A DNA stretch of 64,000 bases from Lenzites betulinus (taxonomy: Eukaryota; Basidiomycota; Agaricomycetes; Polyporales; Polyporaceae), in contig JABYQU010000010.1 in NCBI GenBank assembly GCA_022264855.1, positions 124,001 to 188,000 of the forward strand, given 5' to 3'. The position numbers and the translations under genes are program-made. Under the pieces are notes generated by a model. That model was not told the DNA's origin and searched no databases. It was given only the letters and a program-made list of their open reading frames with translations. Shown one piece after another: positions 53,875-64,000 of this stretch (position 1 is its first letter; each line of letters starts with the position of its first letter).

Positions 53875-55891
53875 ATGGACCATATACATGCCGACGCCAA
53901 CGTCGCGCCAATGCACGACATTCTTCAAGATGCTCTCGACGAAGTGAGCACATACTGAGTGGCTCAAGGTGCCTCGTTAACACGCTATAGCTTGTCTCCA
54001 ATCGTACATCCATCTCGGAGAAAGGGGGTGCTCTGGTGGCATTAGAGCATGTCCTCGCGGAAACATGCGACCCACGAGCTGAAGGCTTGCTCGGGTATTT
54101 CAACGCTCTTCAGGACACATTTCAGTGCAATAGTATGCTACCAGCCCGAATGTTCCTTGTTCACTTCAACCTGACCCTTTCATTTAGTCTCTTCGCGCAT
54201 CATCACCTGGGTGGCGGCAAGCGCGTCTCAACTCGACGCGTTCCTAAATAAAGGTTTCATTGACCGTAAGTTGCTTCATATAATTATATGACATATCTGA
54301 CTCTGGTCCAGGAGATAAAAAGGGCGATGCGACCACAATTTCCAGTCAGCTCTCGCGTGCCATGGCAATCATCCAAGGCGTTGCTCTGACACATAAATCC
54401 AGCAAGCAAACGCTAGGGAGAAGGTATTCTCTTGAGGTCGGTGTACAAAGTCATACTGTCTACATTGGATGCTTATTCATATCACATGAAAAGGTACTAC
54501 TGGAGCTCTTACTAGTCTCTCGTCATTTGGAAACGACCTCTACCCCTTGTCCAAGTGCCCCTACCTCACCAAGGTCTGGTGCTGCCTCTACGACGCCCCC
54601 TCAAACATCCGAGATACCACTCACCTCCGTGGTCATCGATACATTGCTGTGCATTCTCGTCGACTCTATACCGGCTCTTCGCGTTTTTGAGGATTTGAAC
54701 GGCGTTCAAGTCATCGTAAAAATCCTGAAACGGGCAGGCACACCCCGCGAAGTTAGGTTGGTCGGAGCACATTGCGGTCTTGAATCTTGCTGACCGCTAT
54801 CCAGAATGAAATGTCTCGAATTCCTCTACTTCTACCTGCTGGATGAAACTACCAATGTCCCGGAGGTCTCGAATGACCTCTCATCATCTACCTTCTCTAC
54901 ACCTGAAAGCACTCCGTCCCATACGCCCTCGGCACCGCATCGCTCATACCCATCCCTCTCGGCAACCTCGGATGCGTCCTACACTACAGCTTCGTCATCT
55001 CGCTCTTCATCTGCATCTTCCGCGTTTTCCGCTTGTTCAACCTCTACTACGGCTACATCGCGATCTCTTCACGAACTGGCTGCCCCTCGTAATACGGAAT
55101 CTTCCAAGTCCATCCCAGACCCTTCATCTCGCTCACCAGCCCCATCATTGCCAAAGTCTGTGATACCTGGCCTGGTTCCCTCACACCGTACCGTCACACC
55201 CCCTTCCGGCGCCAACGGACTCAACGCCATCGGCCGCGGGCAACCCCGCTCCCTCCTCATGCTCCGCAAGGAGGTCGACTACATCCCCCAGAGCCCTAAG
55301 AAGCCCGAAATTTCGCACCTCGGCCGACGCCCAAGCACCCTGCGCACCCAGCTCCGCGAGCGCACGAACGTCAGCACGCGCCTGCGCGGCGCCGCCGGCG
55401 TCCTCTCCTCAGAGGAAACCGAGAGCGAGGAGCGCGCGGCCCGTCCTGCGCCCCCCATCACTCCCCGCTCGCGCCCCAGCGGTCACTCGCGCGGCTTCTC
55501 CGTGTCCTCCACCTCCTCGCTCTCCTCCGTCTCGTCGTCCGCCACGAGCCCGCTCTCGGACGCGCAGCCCACCACGCCCCGCGCGTCATCGCGCACCGAC
55601 GGCGCAGGCAAGGCGCGGGACGGCCAGACGCCGAAGCTGGCGTCCGCGAAGCTGCACCGGCGCACGCAGAGCCTCGCGGACGTCCTCACCGATTCCCCGA
55701 TGCGCATGCCCGGGACGGAACTGAAGCTCGGCCCGCGCAGCGCGAGCTCGCCGACGGCGGCCGCGTCGCCGGGCGCGAAGAAGGGCCCGCGGACGATGGA
55801 GGAGAAGAAGGAGATATTGGGGAGCATGCTCGGGAACGTGGACGCGCTCGTCGAGGGCGTGCGCAAGGCAGGAATCTGGGGGCTCAGTTGA
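53875..55891 (+). CDS. cdc14: Septation initiation network protein Cdc14 (fission-yeast type, not the phosphatase)
   Basis: Exons 53875..53943, 53991..54132, 54188..54265, 54312..54436, 54494..54756, 54805..55891 (587 aa). The conserved Cdc14/SIN domain covers about residues 1-250: ALVALEHVLAETCDPRAEGL, FNALQDTFQCN, AMAIIQGVALTHKSSK, LLELLLVSRH, LCILVDSIPALRVFEDLNG and MKCLEFLYFYLLDET. In fission yeast Cdc14 partners the Sid1 kinase and is needed for septum formation. The C-terminal 330 residues are Ser/Thr/Pro-rich, with RKEVDYIPQSPKKPEI and EKKEILGSMLGNVDALVEG conserved-looking near the end. Intron 4 (54437-54493) is 57 nt with a weak gtcggt donor and no in-frame stop, so retention would only insert 19 residues. 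Confidence 0.85.
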
Positions 55892-56301
55892 GGGGCGACG
55901 GGAAGGAGGCGCGAGGGGGGAAAGGGATTGAGGATGGAACCGCTATGTCATGACTTCAAATTCGACCGGGGACGTATGGATCGCTCTATTATGTTTGTAT
56001 GCTTTCGACCAGTCGCGTTATTTGCAATGCTATCGTTATGTTCTGCCATGTCGCAGGTTTATCGCTTCCCCAGGTACACGGAAACGACAAGGAACACGGC
56101 GAGGCACTGACAATATTGGACGCAGCCGGAATGTGGGAGATTATATTCTACAACTTAGGGGATACACTGCTTGCTACACCGAGGGGCAACCGGATCCAGC
56201 ACCATAAATACGACGATAAAACACAGAAACGCATACTTCGCCCACATCATATCCCTTCGTTCTCTCTGTCTCCCTCTAGTCCAAGTCACATAATCCCCAC
56301 T
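55892..56301. other. Intergenic between convergent CDC14 and the Zn2Cys6 gene
   Basis: 410 nt of 3' flanks. A cataaatacgacgataaaac stretch at about 56204 could include a poly(A) signal. Nothing else is seen. Confidence 0.45.
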
Positions 56302-59300
56302 TTAACCCGTGCCCGAGCCCCACCGCGAGCTAGGCCCCGCCATACGGTAGTCCAACCCGCTCCCGCCGGCATGGAACTGCTGGCGCAGGATCTGGTCCAT
56401 CATCGCGAGCTCGTCCGCGCTGAAGTCGAGCGGCATCGACTGCCCGAGCGCGCCCACCGTCGGGAGCTGCGCCTGTATTCGCCGCTGTTGTTGCTGCTGG
56501 GCCGCCTGCTGTGCCTGCGCTTGCGCCTGTTGCTGCGCATGCTGAACCTGAGCCTGCTGTTGTCGTTGCTGCTCCTGTTGCTGCTGTTGCTGTTGCTGCT
56601 GCTGCTGCGAATGCATAAACGGCGGCGCGTCCAAGTCCGGGAACCCCGCCTCCGCGCCCGCGAGCGGCAGCTCCGGGATCCCAAAGCCCATGTACGGCCG
56701 GTTCGAGAGCGGCTGCCCGCCCATGAGCCCGAGGTCCATCCCCGCCAGCCCAAAGTCCATCTCCACGTCCTCCGTGATCCCGCCGAGGCCCGAGCCGCCC
56801 AGCGCGTACCCGCCCAGCGCCCCGAGCGCCCCGCGCAGTCCGATGCCGCCGCCGCCGCCGCCGCCGTTCATCCCGTTTGGGCCTGAGGGCGCAGTCGGCG
56901 CGGTGGGCGACGTCGGCGAGATCGGGTACCCCTCGGGCGGCGCGGGCCAGTCAGAGACGGACGTCGCGGGCGACGCGGAGTTGGACGCGGACGAGTTGGA
57001 CGCGGTATAGCGGCACTGGTCGCGCAGCGTGTCCAGGTTCGAGATCGTCGTGGTGAGGTTCAGGATCTCCGTGTCGGGCTGCATGTTCGCGCCGGGCGCG
57101 CCGCCCGAGTACTGCGAGTAGTCGGCGTGCGCGGGGTCCGCGAGCGCGTTCGAGGGCGGGAGGAGGTCTTTGGGCTCGAGCGTGCGCAACAGGAGACGTG
57201 GCTTCAGCTGCTCCTGCAGCACGGTCGAGAGGATCGAGGCGAGGTGGTTCGCGCAGTCGAACGACTTGCCGCCGATGAGCAGGTAACGGATGCACTGCTC
57301 CGCCTGCGTGAGCGCGCTCGTCAGCGCGACGCGCCCGAGGCGCGGGCCGGACGTCGCCTGCACGGCGGACAGGATGAAGGAGGTGCCCGCGCAGAAGATG
57401 ACCTGCATGAGCGTGATCGGCAGGTAGCGCACGGAGTACTTCTCGTTCCAGATCCCGAGCAGGAGCATGATGTTGTCACCTGCACGGTTGCATAGCTGTG
57501 CGGAAGCGTGAGTTTGGCTCCGTGGAGAGTGTGAGAAACTACGAACCTTGACGTGGTCTATCTCGGGTCCCGCACCACCAGACTTGCGCCTGTAAAACGG
57601 CCGATGGAGCAGCAGCAGGAGCCACCAGTATGTCAGGTGAAGCATCAGCCTGTGGGGCAGAGCGTTCGGGCGACTAGCAGCTGTGAGGTCAACCTCGGGA
57701 GATAGCGAGTCCTTCCAGTTGTTCAGTTGGATGCTGCAAACTAGTCAGAATTCGCGCCGTCAAAGCCAGAGAAGACAACCTACTCCATCTCGCTGACGAT
57801 CTGCAGCGATCCCTCGCGCCTCGATCCAGGACCCAGCGTATTTCTGCGCACGACATCAGCTAGCTGACATCCCGTAGACCAATCCCACTCACACAAAGTC
57901 CATAATCCGCCGCGCAATGAGCATAAGTTCGCACGTTTTCTCAAACGTGCGCACGACGTGGCTCGGCTGCGGCGGCATCTTGCACTGCGCCCAGTACCAC
58001 GGCGCCTGGTCGATCTCGCTCCCCACCCACGGCAGCGGGATCTGCCGGTCCTTGCGCGGCGGGAGCACGCAGCACTCGCGCCCGACGTACAGCGACCACA
58101 GCACGTCCTGCGAGAACGTCGCCCAGTACGCCCAGTTCCGGTCCAGCTGGTCTTCAGGCGAGACCAGCCCGGACTTGACCCACGGCGAGCAGTCCACGTT
58201 CAGTCCAAGCGCTTGGCTCATGCGCCCCGCCATCCCTGCGCGGTGTCAGTGTTTTCCCCACGCGACGCACAAAAAGCGCGCACCAAAGTAGAGGTAGCCC
58301 AGGCTCTGCTCGCCCGCCGCAGAATGGAACGCGGCGAGCACGCCGAGCCCAGTGATAAGTGGGATTGCCGGACGCTGGCACTCGCCCTCGATGTAGCTTT
58401 TCGCCTTGCGCGCATACAAGCGCCGGTAGCGAATATCGTTGATCAGCGGGTCGTCCGAGTACGCCGTCGCGAGCGCGAGCACCGAGTTGTGCAGCATCGG
58501 GCTGTAGTGCGCGGACTTGGGCGGCGGCGCAGAGTGTGGCGCCGTCAGCGCGCGGTGCATGTCCCGCAGGAAGAGCTCCGGCACGATCCGCAGCCCCCAG
58601 GATGAGAAGAACTTGAATAGGATCTCGAGCAGGCGGTCGTGCTCCGCGCGGGTGAGCGGGACCTCTGGTGGGAGGTGGCGCGACCAGTCGAAGTAGGTCG
58701 ATACAGGTACCGTGGCTGCGGCAGGCTCGGGCGACGCAGAAGCCTTCGAATCGCTAACCGACGAGGAGCGTTGCGGGGCGAGACGGAACACCGATGTGGG
58801 ACCGTGGTACTCCAGGTCGTTGTCTGATAGCTAGATAGGAGTTTAGTTCGACTGATCACGGCTTCTTGCGGGAACGCGGGGAAAGACCTACCACCAGGTG
58901 TCGCGTGGGCGAGATGAGGTGATCAATGTCGGACTCATTGTTCGAGCTCCCGCCGTCGTCGTTCGCAGGGTCGTCCGCGGCAGACGGACGGGTCAGGGTG
59001 CTCGGGCGAGCGACATCGGATGTGCTCTCTGGCGCATCGGTCGCACCAGACGAGGTTGCGCCGCCGTGGTTGCGCCTGCAGTACTCGAGATCGGCCTGGA
59101 GATCCTTGACCTTGGCCTCAAGAGCGCGGATATAATTTTCGAGGGACTCGAAATGCTGTTGTGTGCGAGCCTTCTTGGCAGTTTCCTTGCCCCAAGTACA
59201 CTGCATTCCACGGAAAGGAGGCGTTTGCGAAAGACAGGGGAAGTGAGTTTACATTGATTTTGACTCATTGTGGGCGCACCTCTGAGGCACGGCCGGCCTT

Positions 59301-59498
59301 CTCGCAAGGGCCGCAGACGGGCGTTCTGCCGTCGCATTTGCTTTTCCTGTGGTGGTATGAGGAAATGCGGGGTAGGACGGGTGTGGGGCGGAGAACGTGC
59401 CTTTTCCTGCAATGGCTGCATGCCTGTTTTGCGTATGTGCCGCGCCCTGATGGCGGAATGGGGCCATCAAGCTTTGCACGCTGCTTTCCGTCTTTCAT
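56302..59498 (-). CDS. Zn2Cys6 fungal-specific transcription factor
   Basis: Exons 59401..59498, 59280..59346, 58892..59200, 58284..58830, 57893..58235, 57784..57843, 57547..57733, 56302..57495 (934 aa). The binuclear zinc cluster uses Cys27, 30, 37, 44, 47, 56 (CX2CX6CX6CX2CX8C), followed by a coiled-coil dimer segment (HFESLENYIRALEAKVKDLQ). The fungal_trans middle domain spans about residues 200-560 with LLEILFKFFSSWGLRIVPEL, GYLYFGMAGRMSQALGLNVD and WATFSQDVLWSLYVGRE. The C-terminus is Gly/Pro-rich with a glutamine tract (polyQ) and a final DFSADELAMMDQILRQQFH. Intron 1 (59347-59400) has a GC donor and splits Arg33 inside the zinc cluster. It diverges from the amino-acid permease gene (585-nt gap), a possible regulatory target by position only. 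Confidence 0.88.
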
Positions 59499-60083
59499 GA
59501 GGGTGTGGGAGGGGGAGATACGGGCGAGCCGGAGAAGGGACGGAATGAGACAAGAGGAGGTGATGAACCAGAAGAGAGGGGCGCGGGCGTCGGGGATCAA
59601 GAGGAGAACATGTACGAGAGCAAGACGGTCGAGATCCGGGTACAAGAAGGAAAGGGAGAGAGACTTGAGCTTGAGACTAAGAGACGGAGCTGGAAGATGG
59701 TGCGAACGAGTCCGAGGCCCATCTCGCTCGCAGACTCCCGCTCACCCAGGAGGTTCGCTCCGATCCTCCGACCGCTCCCTCCGTGCCTCCGTTCACGAAA
59801 CCCGGCCTTCCCCACTCGTCGCGGCATCCTCCGATCGCCCTCCAGACACCGCCTCCGCTCTCGAAATGCATGCGAGGACCCCGAAGACCACCCGCTCGCC
59901 CCGGCCCGGCCCGGAGCTGGCCAATTTTGAAGGTGATCGAATCGGGCACGCCATTCTCGGTGGCCCTCTCGCGCTCAAGCGCCGATCATCGCCTAGGCGC
60001 CCACTCATCCTCTCCTCATAGTCTTCTTTTCACCGGCCGGAGCCTTGCCTCTCGCCCTCACCCTCCGAGCGCAGGTAGACGAC
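59499..60083. promoter_or_regulatory. Divergent promoter between the Zn2Cys6 factor and permease genes
   Basis: 585 nt shared upstream region. The permease side is CT-rich. No inverted CGG triplets of obvious spacing stood out, but a motif scan was not possible. Confidence 0.45.
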
Positions 60084-62514
60084 ATGGCCAGCTCCCTCCC
60101 CGCGCTATCGCACTCGCCCTCCCCGTCGTGGTCTTCTGCGAAAGACGCCAAGGAGCTCTCGGGTGACAACGAAAAGGCCTCCCCCGCAGACTCGGAATCA
60201 GTGCGCGATGCTAGCAGAGGCTCAATGTGGAAGCGCCTCCTCGTCGGAAATGCTGCGCCAACAAATCAGACAAAGCGGGCCATGAAGAGTCGCCACCTCA
60301 CTATGATTGGTTCGTACAAGCACTGCGATCACTCTCTGCCATCGGTACTAACCGTGTATCATCTCGACAGCCATCGGCGGCACCATAGGCACCGGCATCT
60401 TCCTCAGCGCAGGCTCGGTATGTACTGCAGGCTCGCGTCTTGTCCTTTATGCTCATGCATGAGGGCGCTATAGGCGATAGCCGTCGCCGGCCCTGGCAGC
60501 GCACTGCTCTCATACCTAGTAGTCGGTATCTTTTGCTATTCCGTCGTAATATCCCTGTGCGTCTTTCCTGTCTCGGCCGTTCTCTATCCTCACCTGCGCT
60601 TCACAGCGGTGAGATGGCGGCCTATATCCCTGTCTCTGGCACCTTCGCCGTCTTCGGCTCCCGCTTCTTTTCGCCTGCACTCGGGTTCACCCTAGGTAAT
60701 AATATATCATCTTTCATCCCGTCTGTTGAATTTACTGAAGGCCCATCTTAGGCTGGAACTACTGGCTTCAATGGTGGGAGATTATCTTTACTTACAACCG
60801 CTGCTCTTGCTTATGTCGGAAATCTCCCACCTTGCAGGAGTTTATCTATCCGTAAGCTCACACGACCGTACTATTACCACCGCACTGACACTTCTCTTTC
60901 TCATAGCGAGCGAGTTGACAGCGGCGGCAGTCATCCTTCAGGTAATTTTGTTCGGCTCTATACACCCTATACACTTCGTATGCTTTGCTCAACGCATTCA
61001 CATGACAGTACTGGGACTCGCGCATACTACCTTGGCAATGGGCTCTCATCATAGTTGCGCCCATATTCGCAATGCAGCTCATCCACGTGCGCGTATATGG
61101 TGCGATATATCACACCTTCAAACACCTTCAGGATGCTAATGCCTTGGCACATAAGGCGAGTCCGAGTACTGGTTCGCCATGATCAAGGTCGTCATGATTG
61201 TGTTCTTCATCATCGTCGGGCTTATCTACGACTGGGGAGGTGTACATGGACACCCCGGACCGGTGCGTTCCCGCCTTCGCCCCACCCTCATAACGTAGCA
61301 TGCTCATACATGTGGCCCCGTTCTATCTCCCGCCGCATCATGGGTGACGTAGGGTCTTGCGAACTTCCACGACGGTCAGGCCTTCGTCGGTGGCTTCAGC
61401 GCGTTCGCGCAGACATTCGTATTCGCGTTCTACTCCTTCGGTGGTGTGGAACTTGTTACGCTTGCCGCTGGGGAGAGTGTGAACCCACAGAAGTCCGTGC
61501 CGCGTGCGATCCGCGCGACGTTCTTCCGCATCGTTCTCTTCTACATCCTCACCATCTTGACCATCGGTCTGAACATCAACTATCAAGACCCGACGCTCCT
61601 CAGTGCTGCCTCTGGTATGCTTTCCCAGCGCTTCAAACTGTATGGCCGCTAAATGTCTCATCTTTGCCCTCAGACTCCGACGTCGCTGCGTCTCCGATCA
61701 CTGTTGTCTTCCAGCGCGCTGGATTTGGAGCGGCCGCACATGTGATCAACGCCGTCCTCCTCACTGCGGTGCTATCCGCTACCAACTCCTGCTTCTACGC
61801 CAGCTCGCGCATGCTACTCGCCCTCGCGCGACAAGGTCACGCTCCCCGCATCTTTGGGTGGGTGAATGGTCGCGGCGTCCCCGTCCCCGCGCTTCTGTAA
61901 GTGCACTTCCCCGCAACGAGATGACCCCGCTGACCGCCCACCCCCACAGCGTCTCGCTCGCCGTGTCCTTCATCACCTTCCTCACCACGATCTGGGGCGA
62001 AGGCGTCGTCTTCACCTGGCTGCTCAACCTCACCGGCATCTCCTCGCTCCTCGTCTGGGGCACCATCGGCGCCATCTCCGTGCGCTTCCGCCGCGCATGG
62101 TCCGCGCAGGGCCGCGCGCTCGCGGACCTGCCGTACCGCCAGCCGCTCTACCCGATCCTGCCCGTCGCGACCGTCGTGCTCGCGATCCTCATGTTCATCG
62201 CGCAGGGCTACTCGGCCGCGATCGCGACGCCGTTCAGCCCGGAGAACGTCGTCGCGACGTACATCGGCGTCGCCGTGTACGTGCTCTGCTACGTCGGCTA
62301 CTCCGGGTACCAGTGGCTGTGGCTTGGGGAGCGGCAGCACATGGTGCCCCTTCTGGACGTCGACCTCGACACGGACGCGGTGTGGGGACCGGGCGAGGGC
62401 GTCGCCGTGCGCGAGAAGGAGGCGGAGGCGCGTGCGGAGCGCGACGAGGCGGACGTGGCGCAGGGGAAGCGTACACGGGTGCTGCTCCGCCGCGTGGGGC
62501 GGGTTATACTATGA
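60084..62514 (+). CDS. Amino-acid permease (yeast AAT/YAT family)
   Basis: Twelve exons: 60084..60309, 60371..60417, 60474..60556, 60607..60695, 60752..60773, 60838..60851, 60907..60941, 61009..61099, 61156..61262, 61353..61614, 61674..61896, 61950..62514 (587 aa). A hydrophilic N-terminus precedes KRAMKSRHLTMIAIGGTIGT and GIFLSAGS, the substrate-binding signature of TM1. Later family blocks are GPGSALLSYLVVGIF, GEMAAYIPVSG, LGWNYWLQW, FGGVELVTLAAGES, FYILTILTIGLNINYQDP and ATNSCFYASSRMLLALARQG, about 12 TM helices in all. The 22-nt and 14-nt microexons are both required to rebuild WSLSIPSELTAAA. It is a proton-coupled plasma-membrane uptake carrier by family; substrate range cannot be read. 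Confidence 0.9.
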
Positions 62515-62786
62515 GCAGCTGGCCATCGAGCCCTGCTTGCGGGCGAGTCCCTTGCTTAATTCTTTATTTCTAATTGGGACCGAGCGCATGTGTAACCTCA
62601 TATTGTTAGAGGGGAAGGCGTAAGGTAACTTATTAACACGTCCGACACTGCTGTAGCGTAGAACCATTCCGAATCCATGTAACGTCTCTCGCCGGTCATT
62701 ATACCACGACATCGCCGAGCTCACGCCCAATGCCATACTGCAGCCCGATCCCCTCTAGCTCCCATCTGCCAAACCACGTCCCTCGC

Positions 62787-64000
62787 TCACGCAGTGCCCG
62801 TGTCCGCGCCCGCCTCTTCCGCGCGCAACCGCCGTATCGTCCCCACCATCTTCAGCCACGCTGTCACCGACGACAGCACAACCTTCCCCTTCGGCCCCAC
62901 CCACTCCCCCAACCCTCCCTCCCCATGCAACCCCTCCCGAAACGCCGCCAAATACTTCCCCGCCGTCGGGCCCTTCACGCCCGTGAGCCGCACGAGTTCC
63001 CCGAGGAGCTCCCCGTCGTCCGCGCAGTTCCTGCGCGCGGCGAGCGCGTCGTACACGCCCACGAACGTCTGCGCGCGCCCGTTCACGGGCAGCAGGTGCG
63101 GGTGCACGAAGAAGCGGTACGGCGCGGTCAGGAACGCGACGCGCGGGTGCGCAAGCCCGGGCGCCGCGACGGAGGGGTGCGCGATGTCGAGCCCGATGCG
63201 CGGGGAGGTGAATATGCGTGGGGGCGCCTCTCCTTCTCCTGCGCCCTGCTCGACGCGCCGTAGCCACATCGTGGACGCGCGCGTGGAGGGCGCGGGCGGG
63301 GGATCGGGCGGGAGCGCGGCGATGTCGCCGTCCCAGTGCACGCCGACGAGCTCCGCGATTTCGGATGCGCCGCTCAGGCGGAGCAGCTCGTCGACGAGGA
63401 GCGACGGGCCCGTGGTGACTCGCCCGTCGCTCACGCGGCGCGCCGAGCGCAGGAGGATCCCGCCGCGTAGTACACGTTGTTCAGGAGTGGACGGCGCAGG
63501 GAAGAAGCGCGAGGTCAGGGACGGCGGGGGTTGTCCAATGGTGAGGTCGACGCCTTTGCGCGTGCCGCCTCTGTACCCCATCGGGGTCCCGGCTTGTGCC
63601 ATGGGGTCGTTCGTGCGCCGCGGCGGTCTGTGGAAGTACCTGCAAGTTCCGCGCGCGGTCAGTTAGCAACGATCGAAGGGGAGGAAACGGACGGGGACAG
63701 ACCATCTGCCAAGCTCGCTCTGTTCCGCGCTCGCGTGCGTGAACGAGTCCTCGTGCGCGCCGGTCTTGTATAGGTAAAACTCGATCTCGAGCAGCTCAAG
63801 CAGCTCGTGCGCGTCCCCGCGCGCGACCTCGATGCGGTAGTGGTACAGCAGCTCTGACGCGAGCAGCTCAAAGCGCGAGTATATCTCTTCGATGGTGTTG
63901 AGCGCGCTGAAATCGAGGAGCTCGGAGAGGTCTGGTTCTGCGTGCTGCAGTTCGGGAGGTGGGGGATCAGCTAGTGAACGCACGGGAAGGTCCGGAACTG
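62787..64000 (-). CDS. Conserved protein resembling alkyladenine DNA glycosylases (5' end outside window)
   Basis: Two exons visible, 63703..>64000 and 62787..63639, joined by a 63-nt phase-2 intron that rebuilds GRWYFHR. The first exon stays open to the window edge with no convincing ATG, so the start is missing. Ordered blocks are LEIEFYLYKTG, DSFTHASAEQSELGRW, YRGGTRKGVDLTIG, RGGILLRSARR, TTGPSLLVDELLRL, MWLRRVE, PRIGLDIAHP and APYRFFV. The order E..Y, D..H, GR.YF, GGxLxRS, GPSxLxxxL, RIGL, P.RFFV recalls the 3-methyladenine/alkyladenine glycosylase fold, but catalytic equivalence cannot be verified. Function should be treated as unassigned. Confidence 0.6.

Noticed and set aside
1..64000. 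CRISPR arrays, rRNA genes, insertion sequences, LTR or TIR transposons
   Set aside because: No direct-repeat/spacer arrays, rRNA-like blocks, transposase or reverse-transcriptase motifs, or long terminal repeats were seen; the visible repeats are short tandem arrays and gene duplications.

Overview
The window looks like genomic DNA of a filamentous basidiomycete (Agaricomycetes, plausibly a wood-decay Polyporales-type fungus). It is GC-rich. Almost every gene is split by 47-80 nt GT-AG introns, several exons are only 5-26 nt long, and the gene families are typical of that group: tandem single-pass membrane proteins with a galactose-binding-like ectodomain, expanded F-box proteins, arrestin-like proteins, a HET-domain protein, WSC and glyoxal oxidase. 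All gene models below were built by hand from splice signals, reading frame and family conservation. Exon lengths sum to whole codons except in the two genes flagged as frameshifted.

Region 1 (1-13.6 kb) is accessory. It holds five tandem plus-strand paralogues of a membrane protein family (the first truncated by the window edge), then a HET-domain gene. The membrane proteins have no evident N-terminal signal peptide, one TM helix followed by an Arg-rich stop-transfer, and in four of five cases a cytoplasmic tail ending in a PPxY motif. Three tails also share a PPGEW..APP block and a DSGLRLY block. Region 2 (14.4-21.2 kb) is mostly housekeeping: ESCRT-II SNF8 (minus) divergent from a class I histone deacetylase (plus), a two-WSC-domain secreted protein, and ribosomal protein uL1/RPL10A, which carries an apparent 1-nt frameshift. 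Region 3 (21.6-31.5 kb) is accessory again: three tandem F-box proteins (minus) followed by three tandem arrestin-like proteins (plus). The first two arrestin-like genes come from a recent duplication that included the promoter.

Region 4 (31.9-64 kb) is largely conserved core genome: PP4 catalytic subunit, a 5.4-kb gene-poor GC-rich stretch leading into a C2H2 (Nrg1-like) transcription factor gene with an apparent frameshift, ARB1/ABCF2, SPT3 of SAGA, a fourth F-box/LRR protein, a glyoxal oxidase-type copper radical oxidase with all five catalytic residues, an FAH-family hydrolase, the SIN component Cdc14, a Zn2Cys6 regulator, an amino-acid permease, and an edge-truncated protein resembling alkyladenine glycosylases.

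The observations I consider most worth checking are these. (a) The tandem membrane-protein array has a conserved PY-type tail and lies in the same window as arrestin-like genes that also carry PPxY. (b) An orphan antisense first exon of a Cns1/TTC4-type co-chaperone sits inside an unusually long ARB1 intron. (c) Two noncanonical GC-AG introns interrupt conserved cores (HDAC; the Zn2Cys6 finger itself). (d) Two single-base frameshifts lie in otherwise perfectly conserved genes and are more likely assembly errors than biology.
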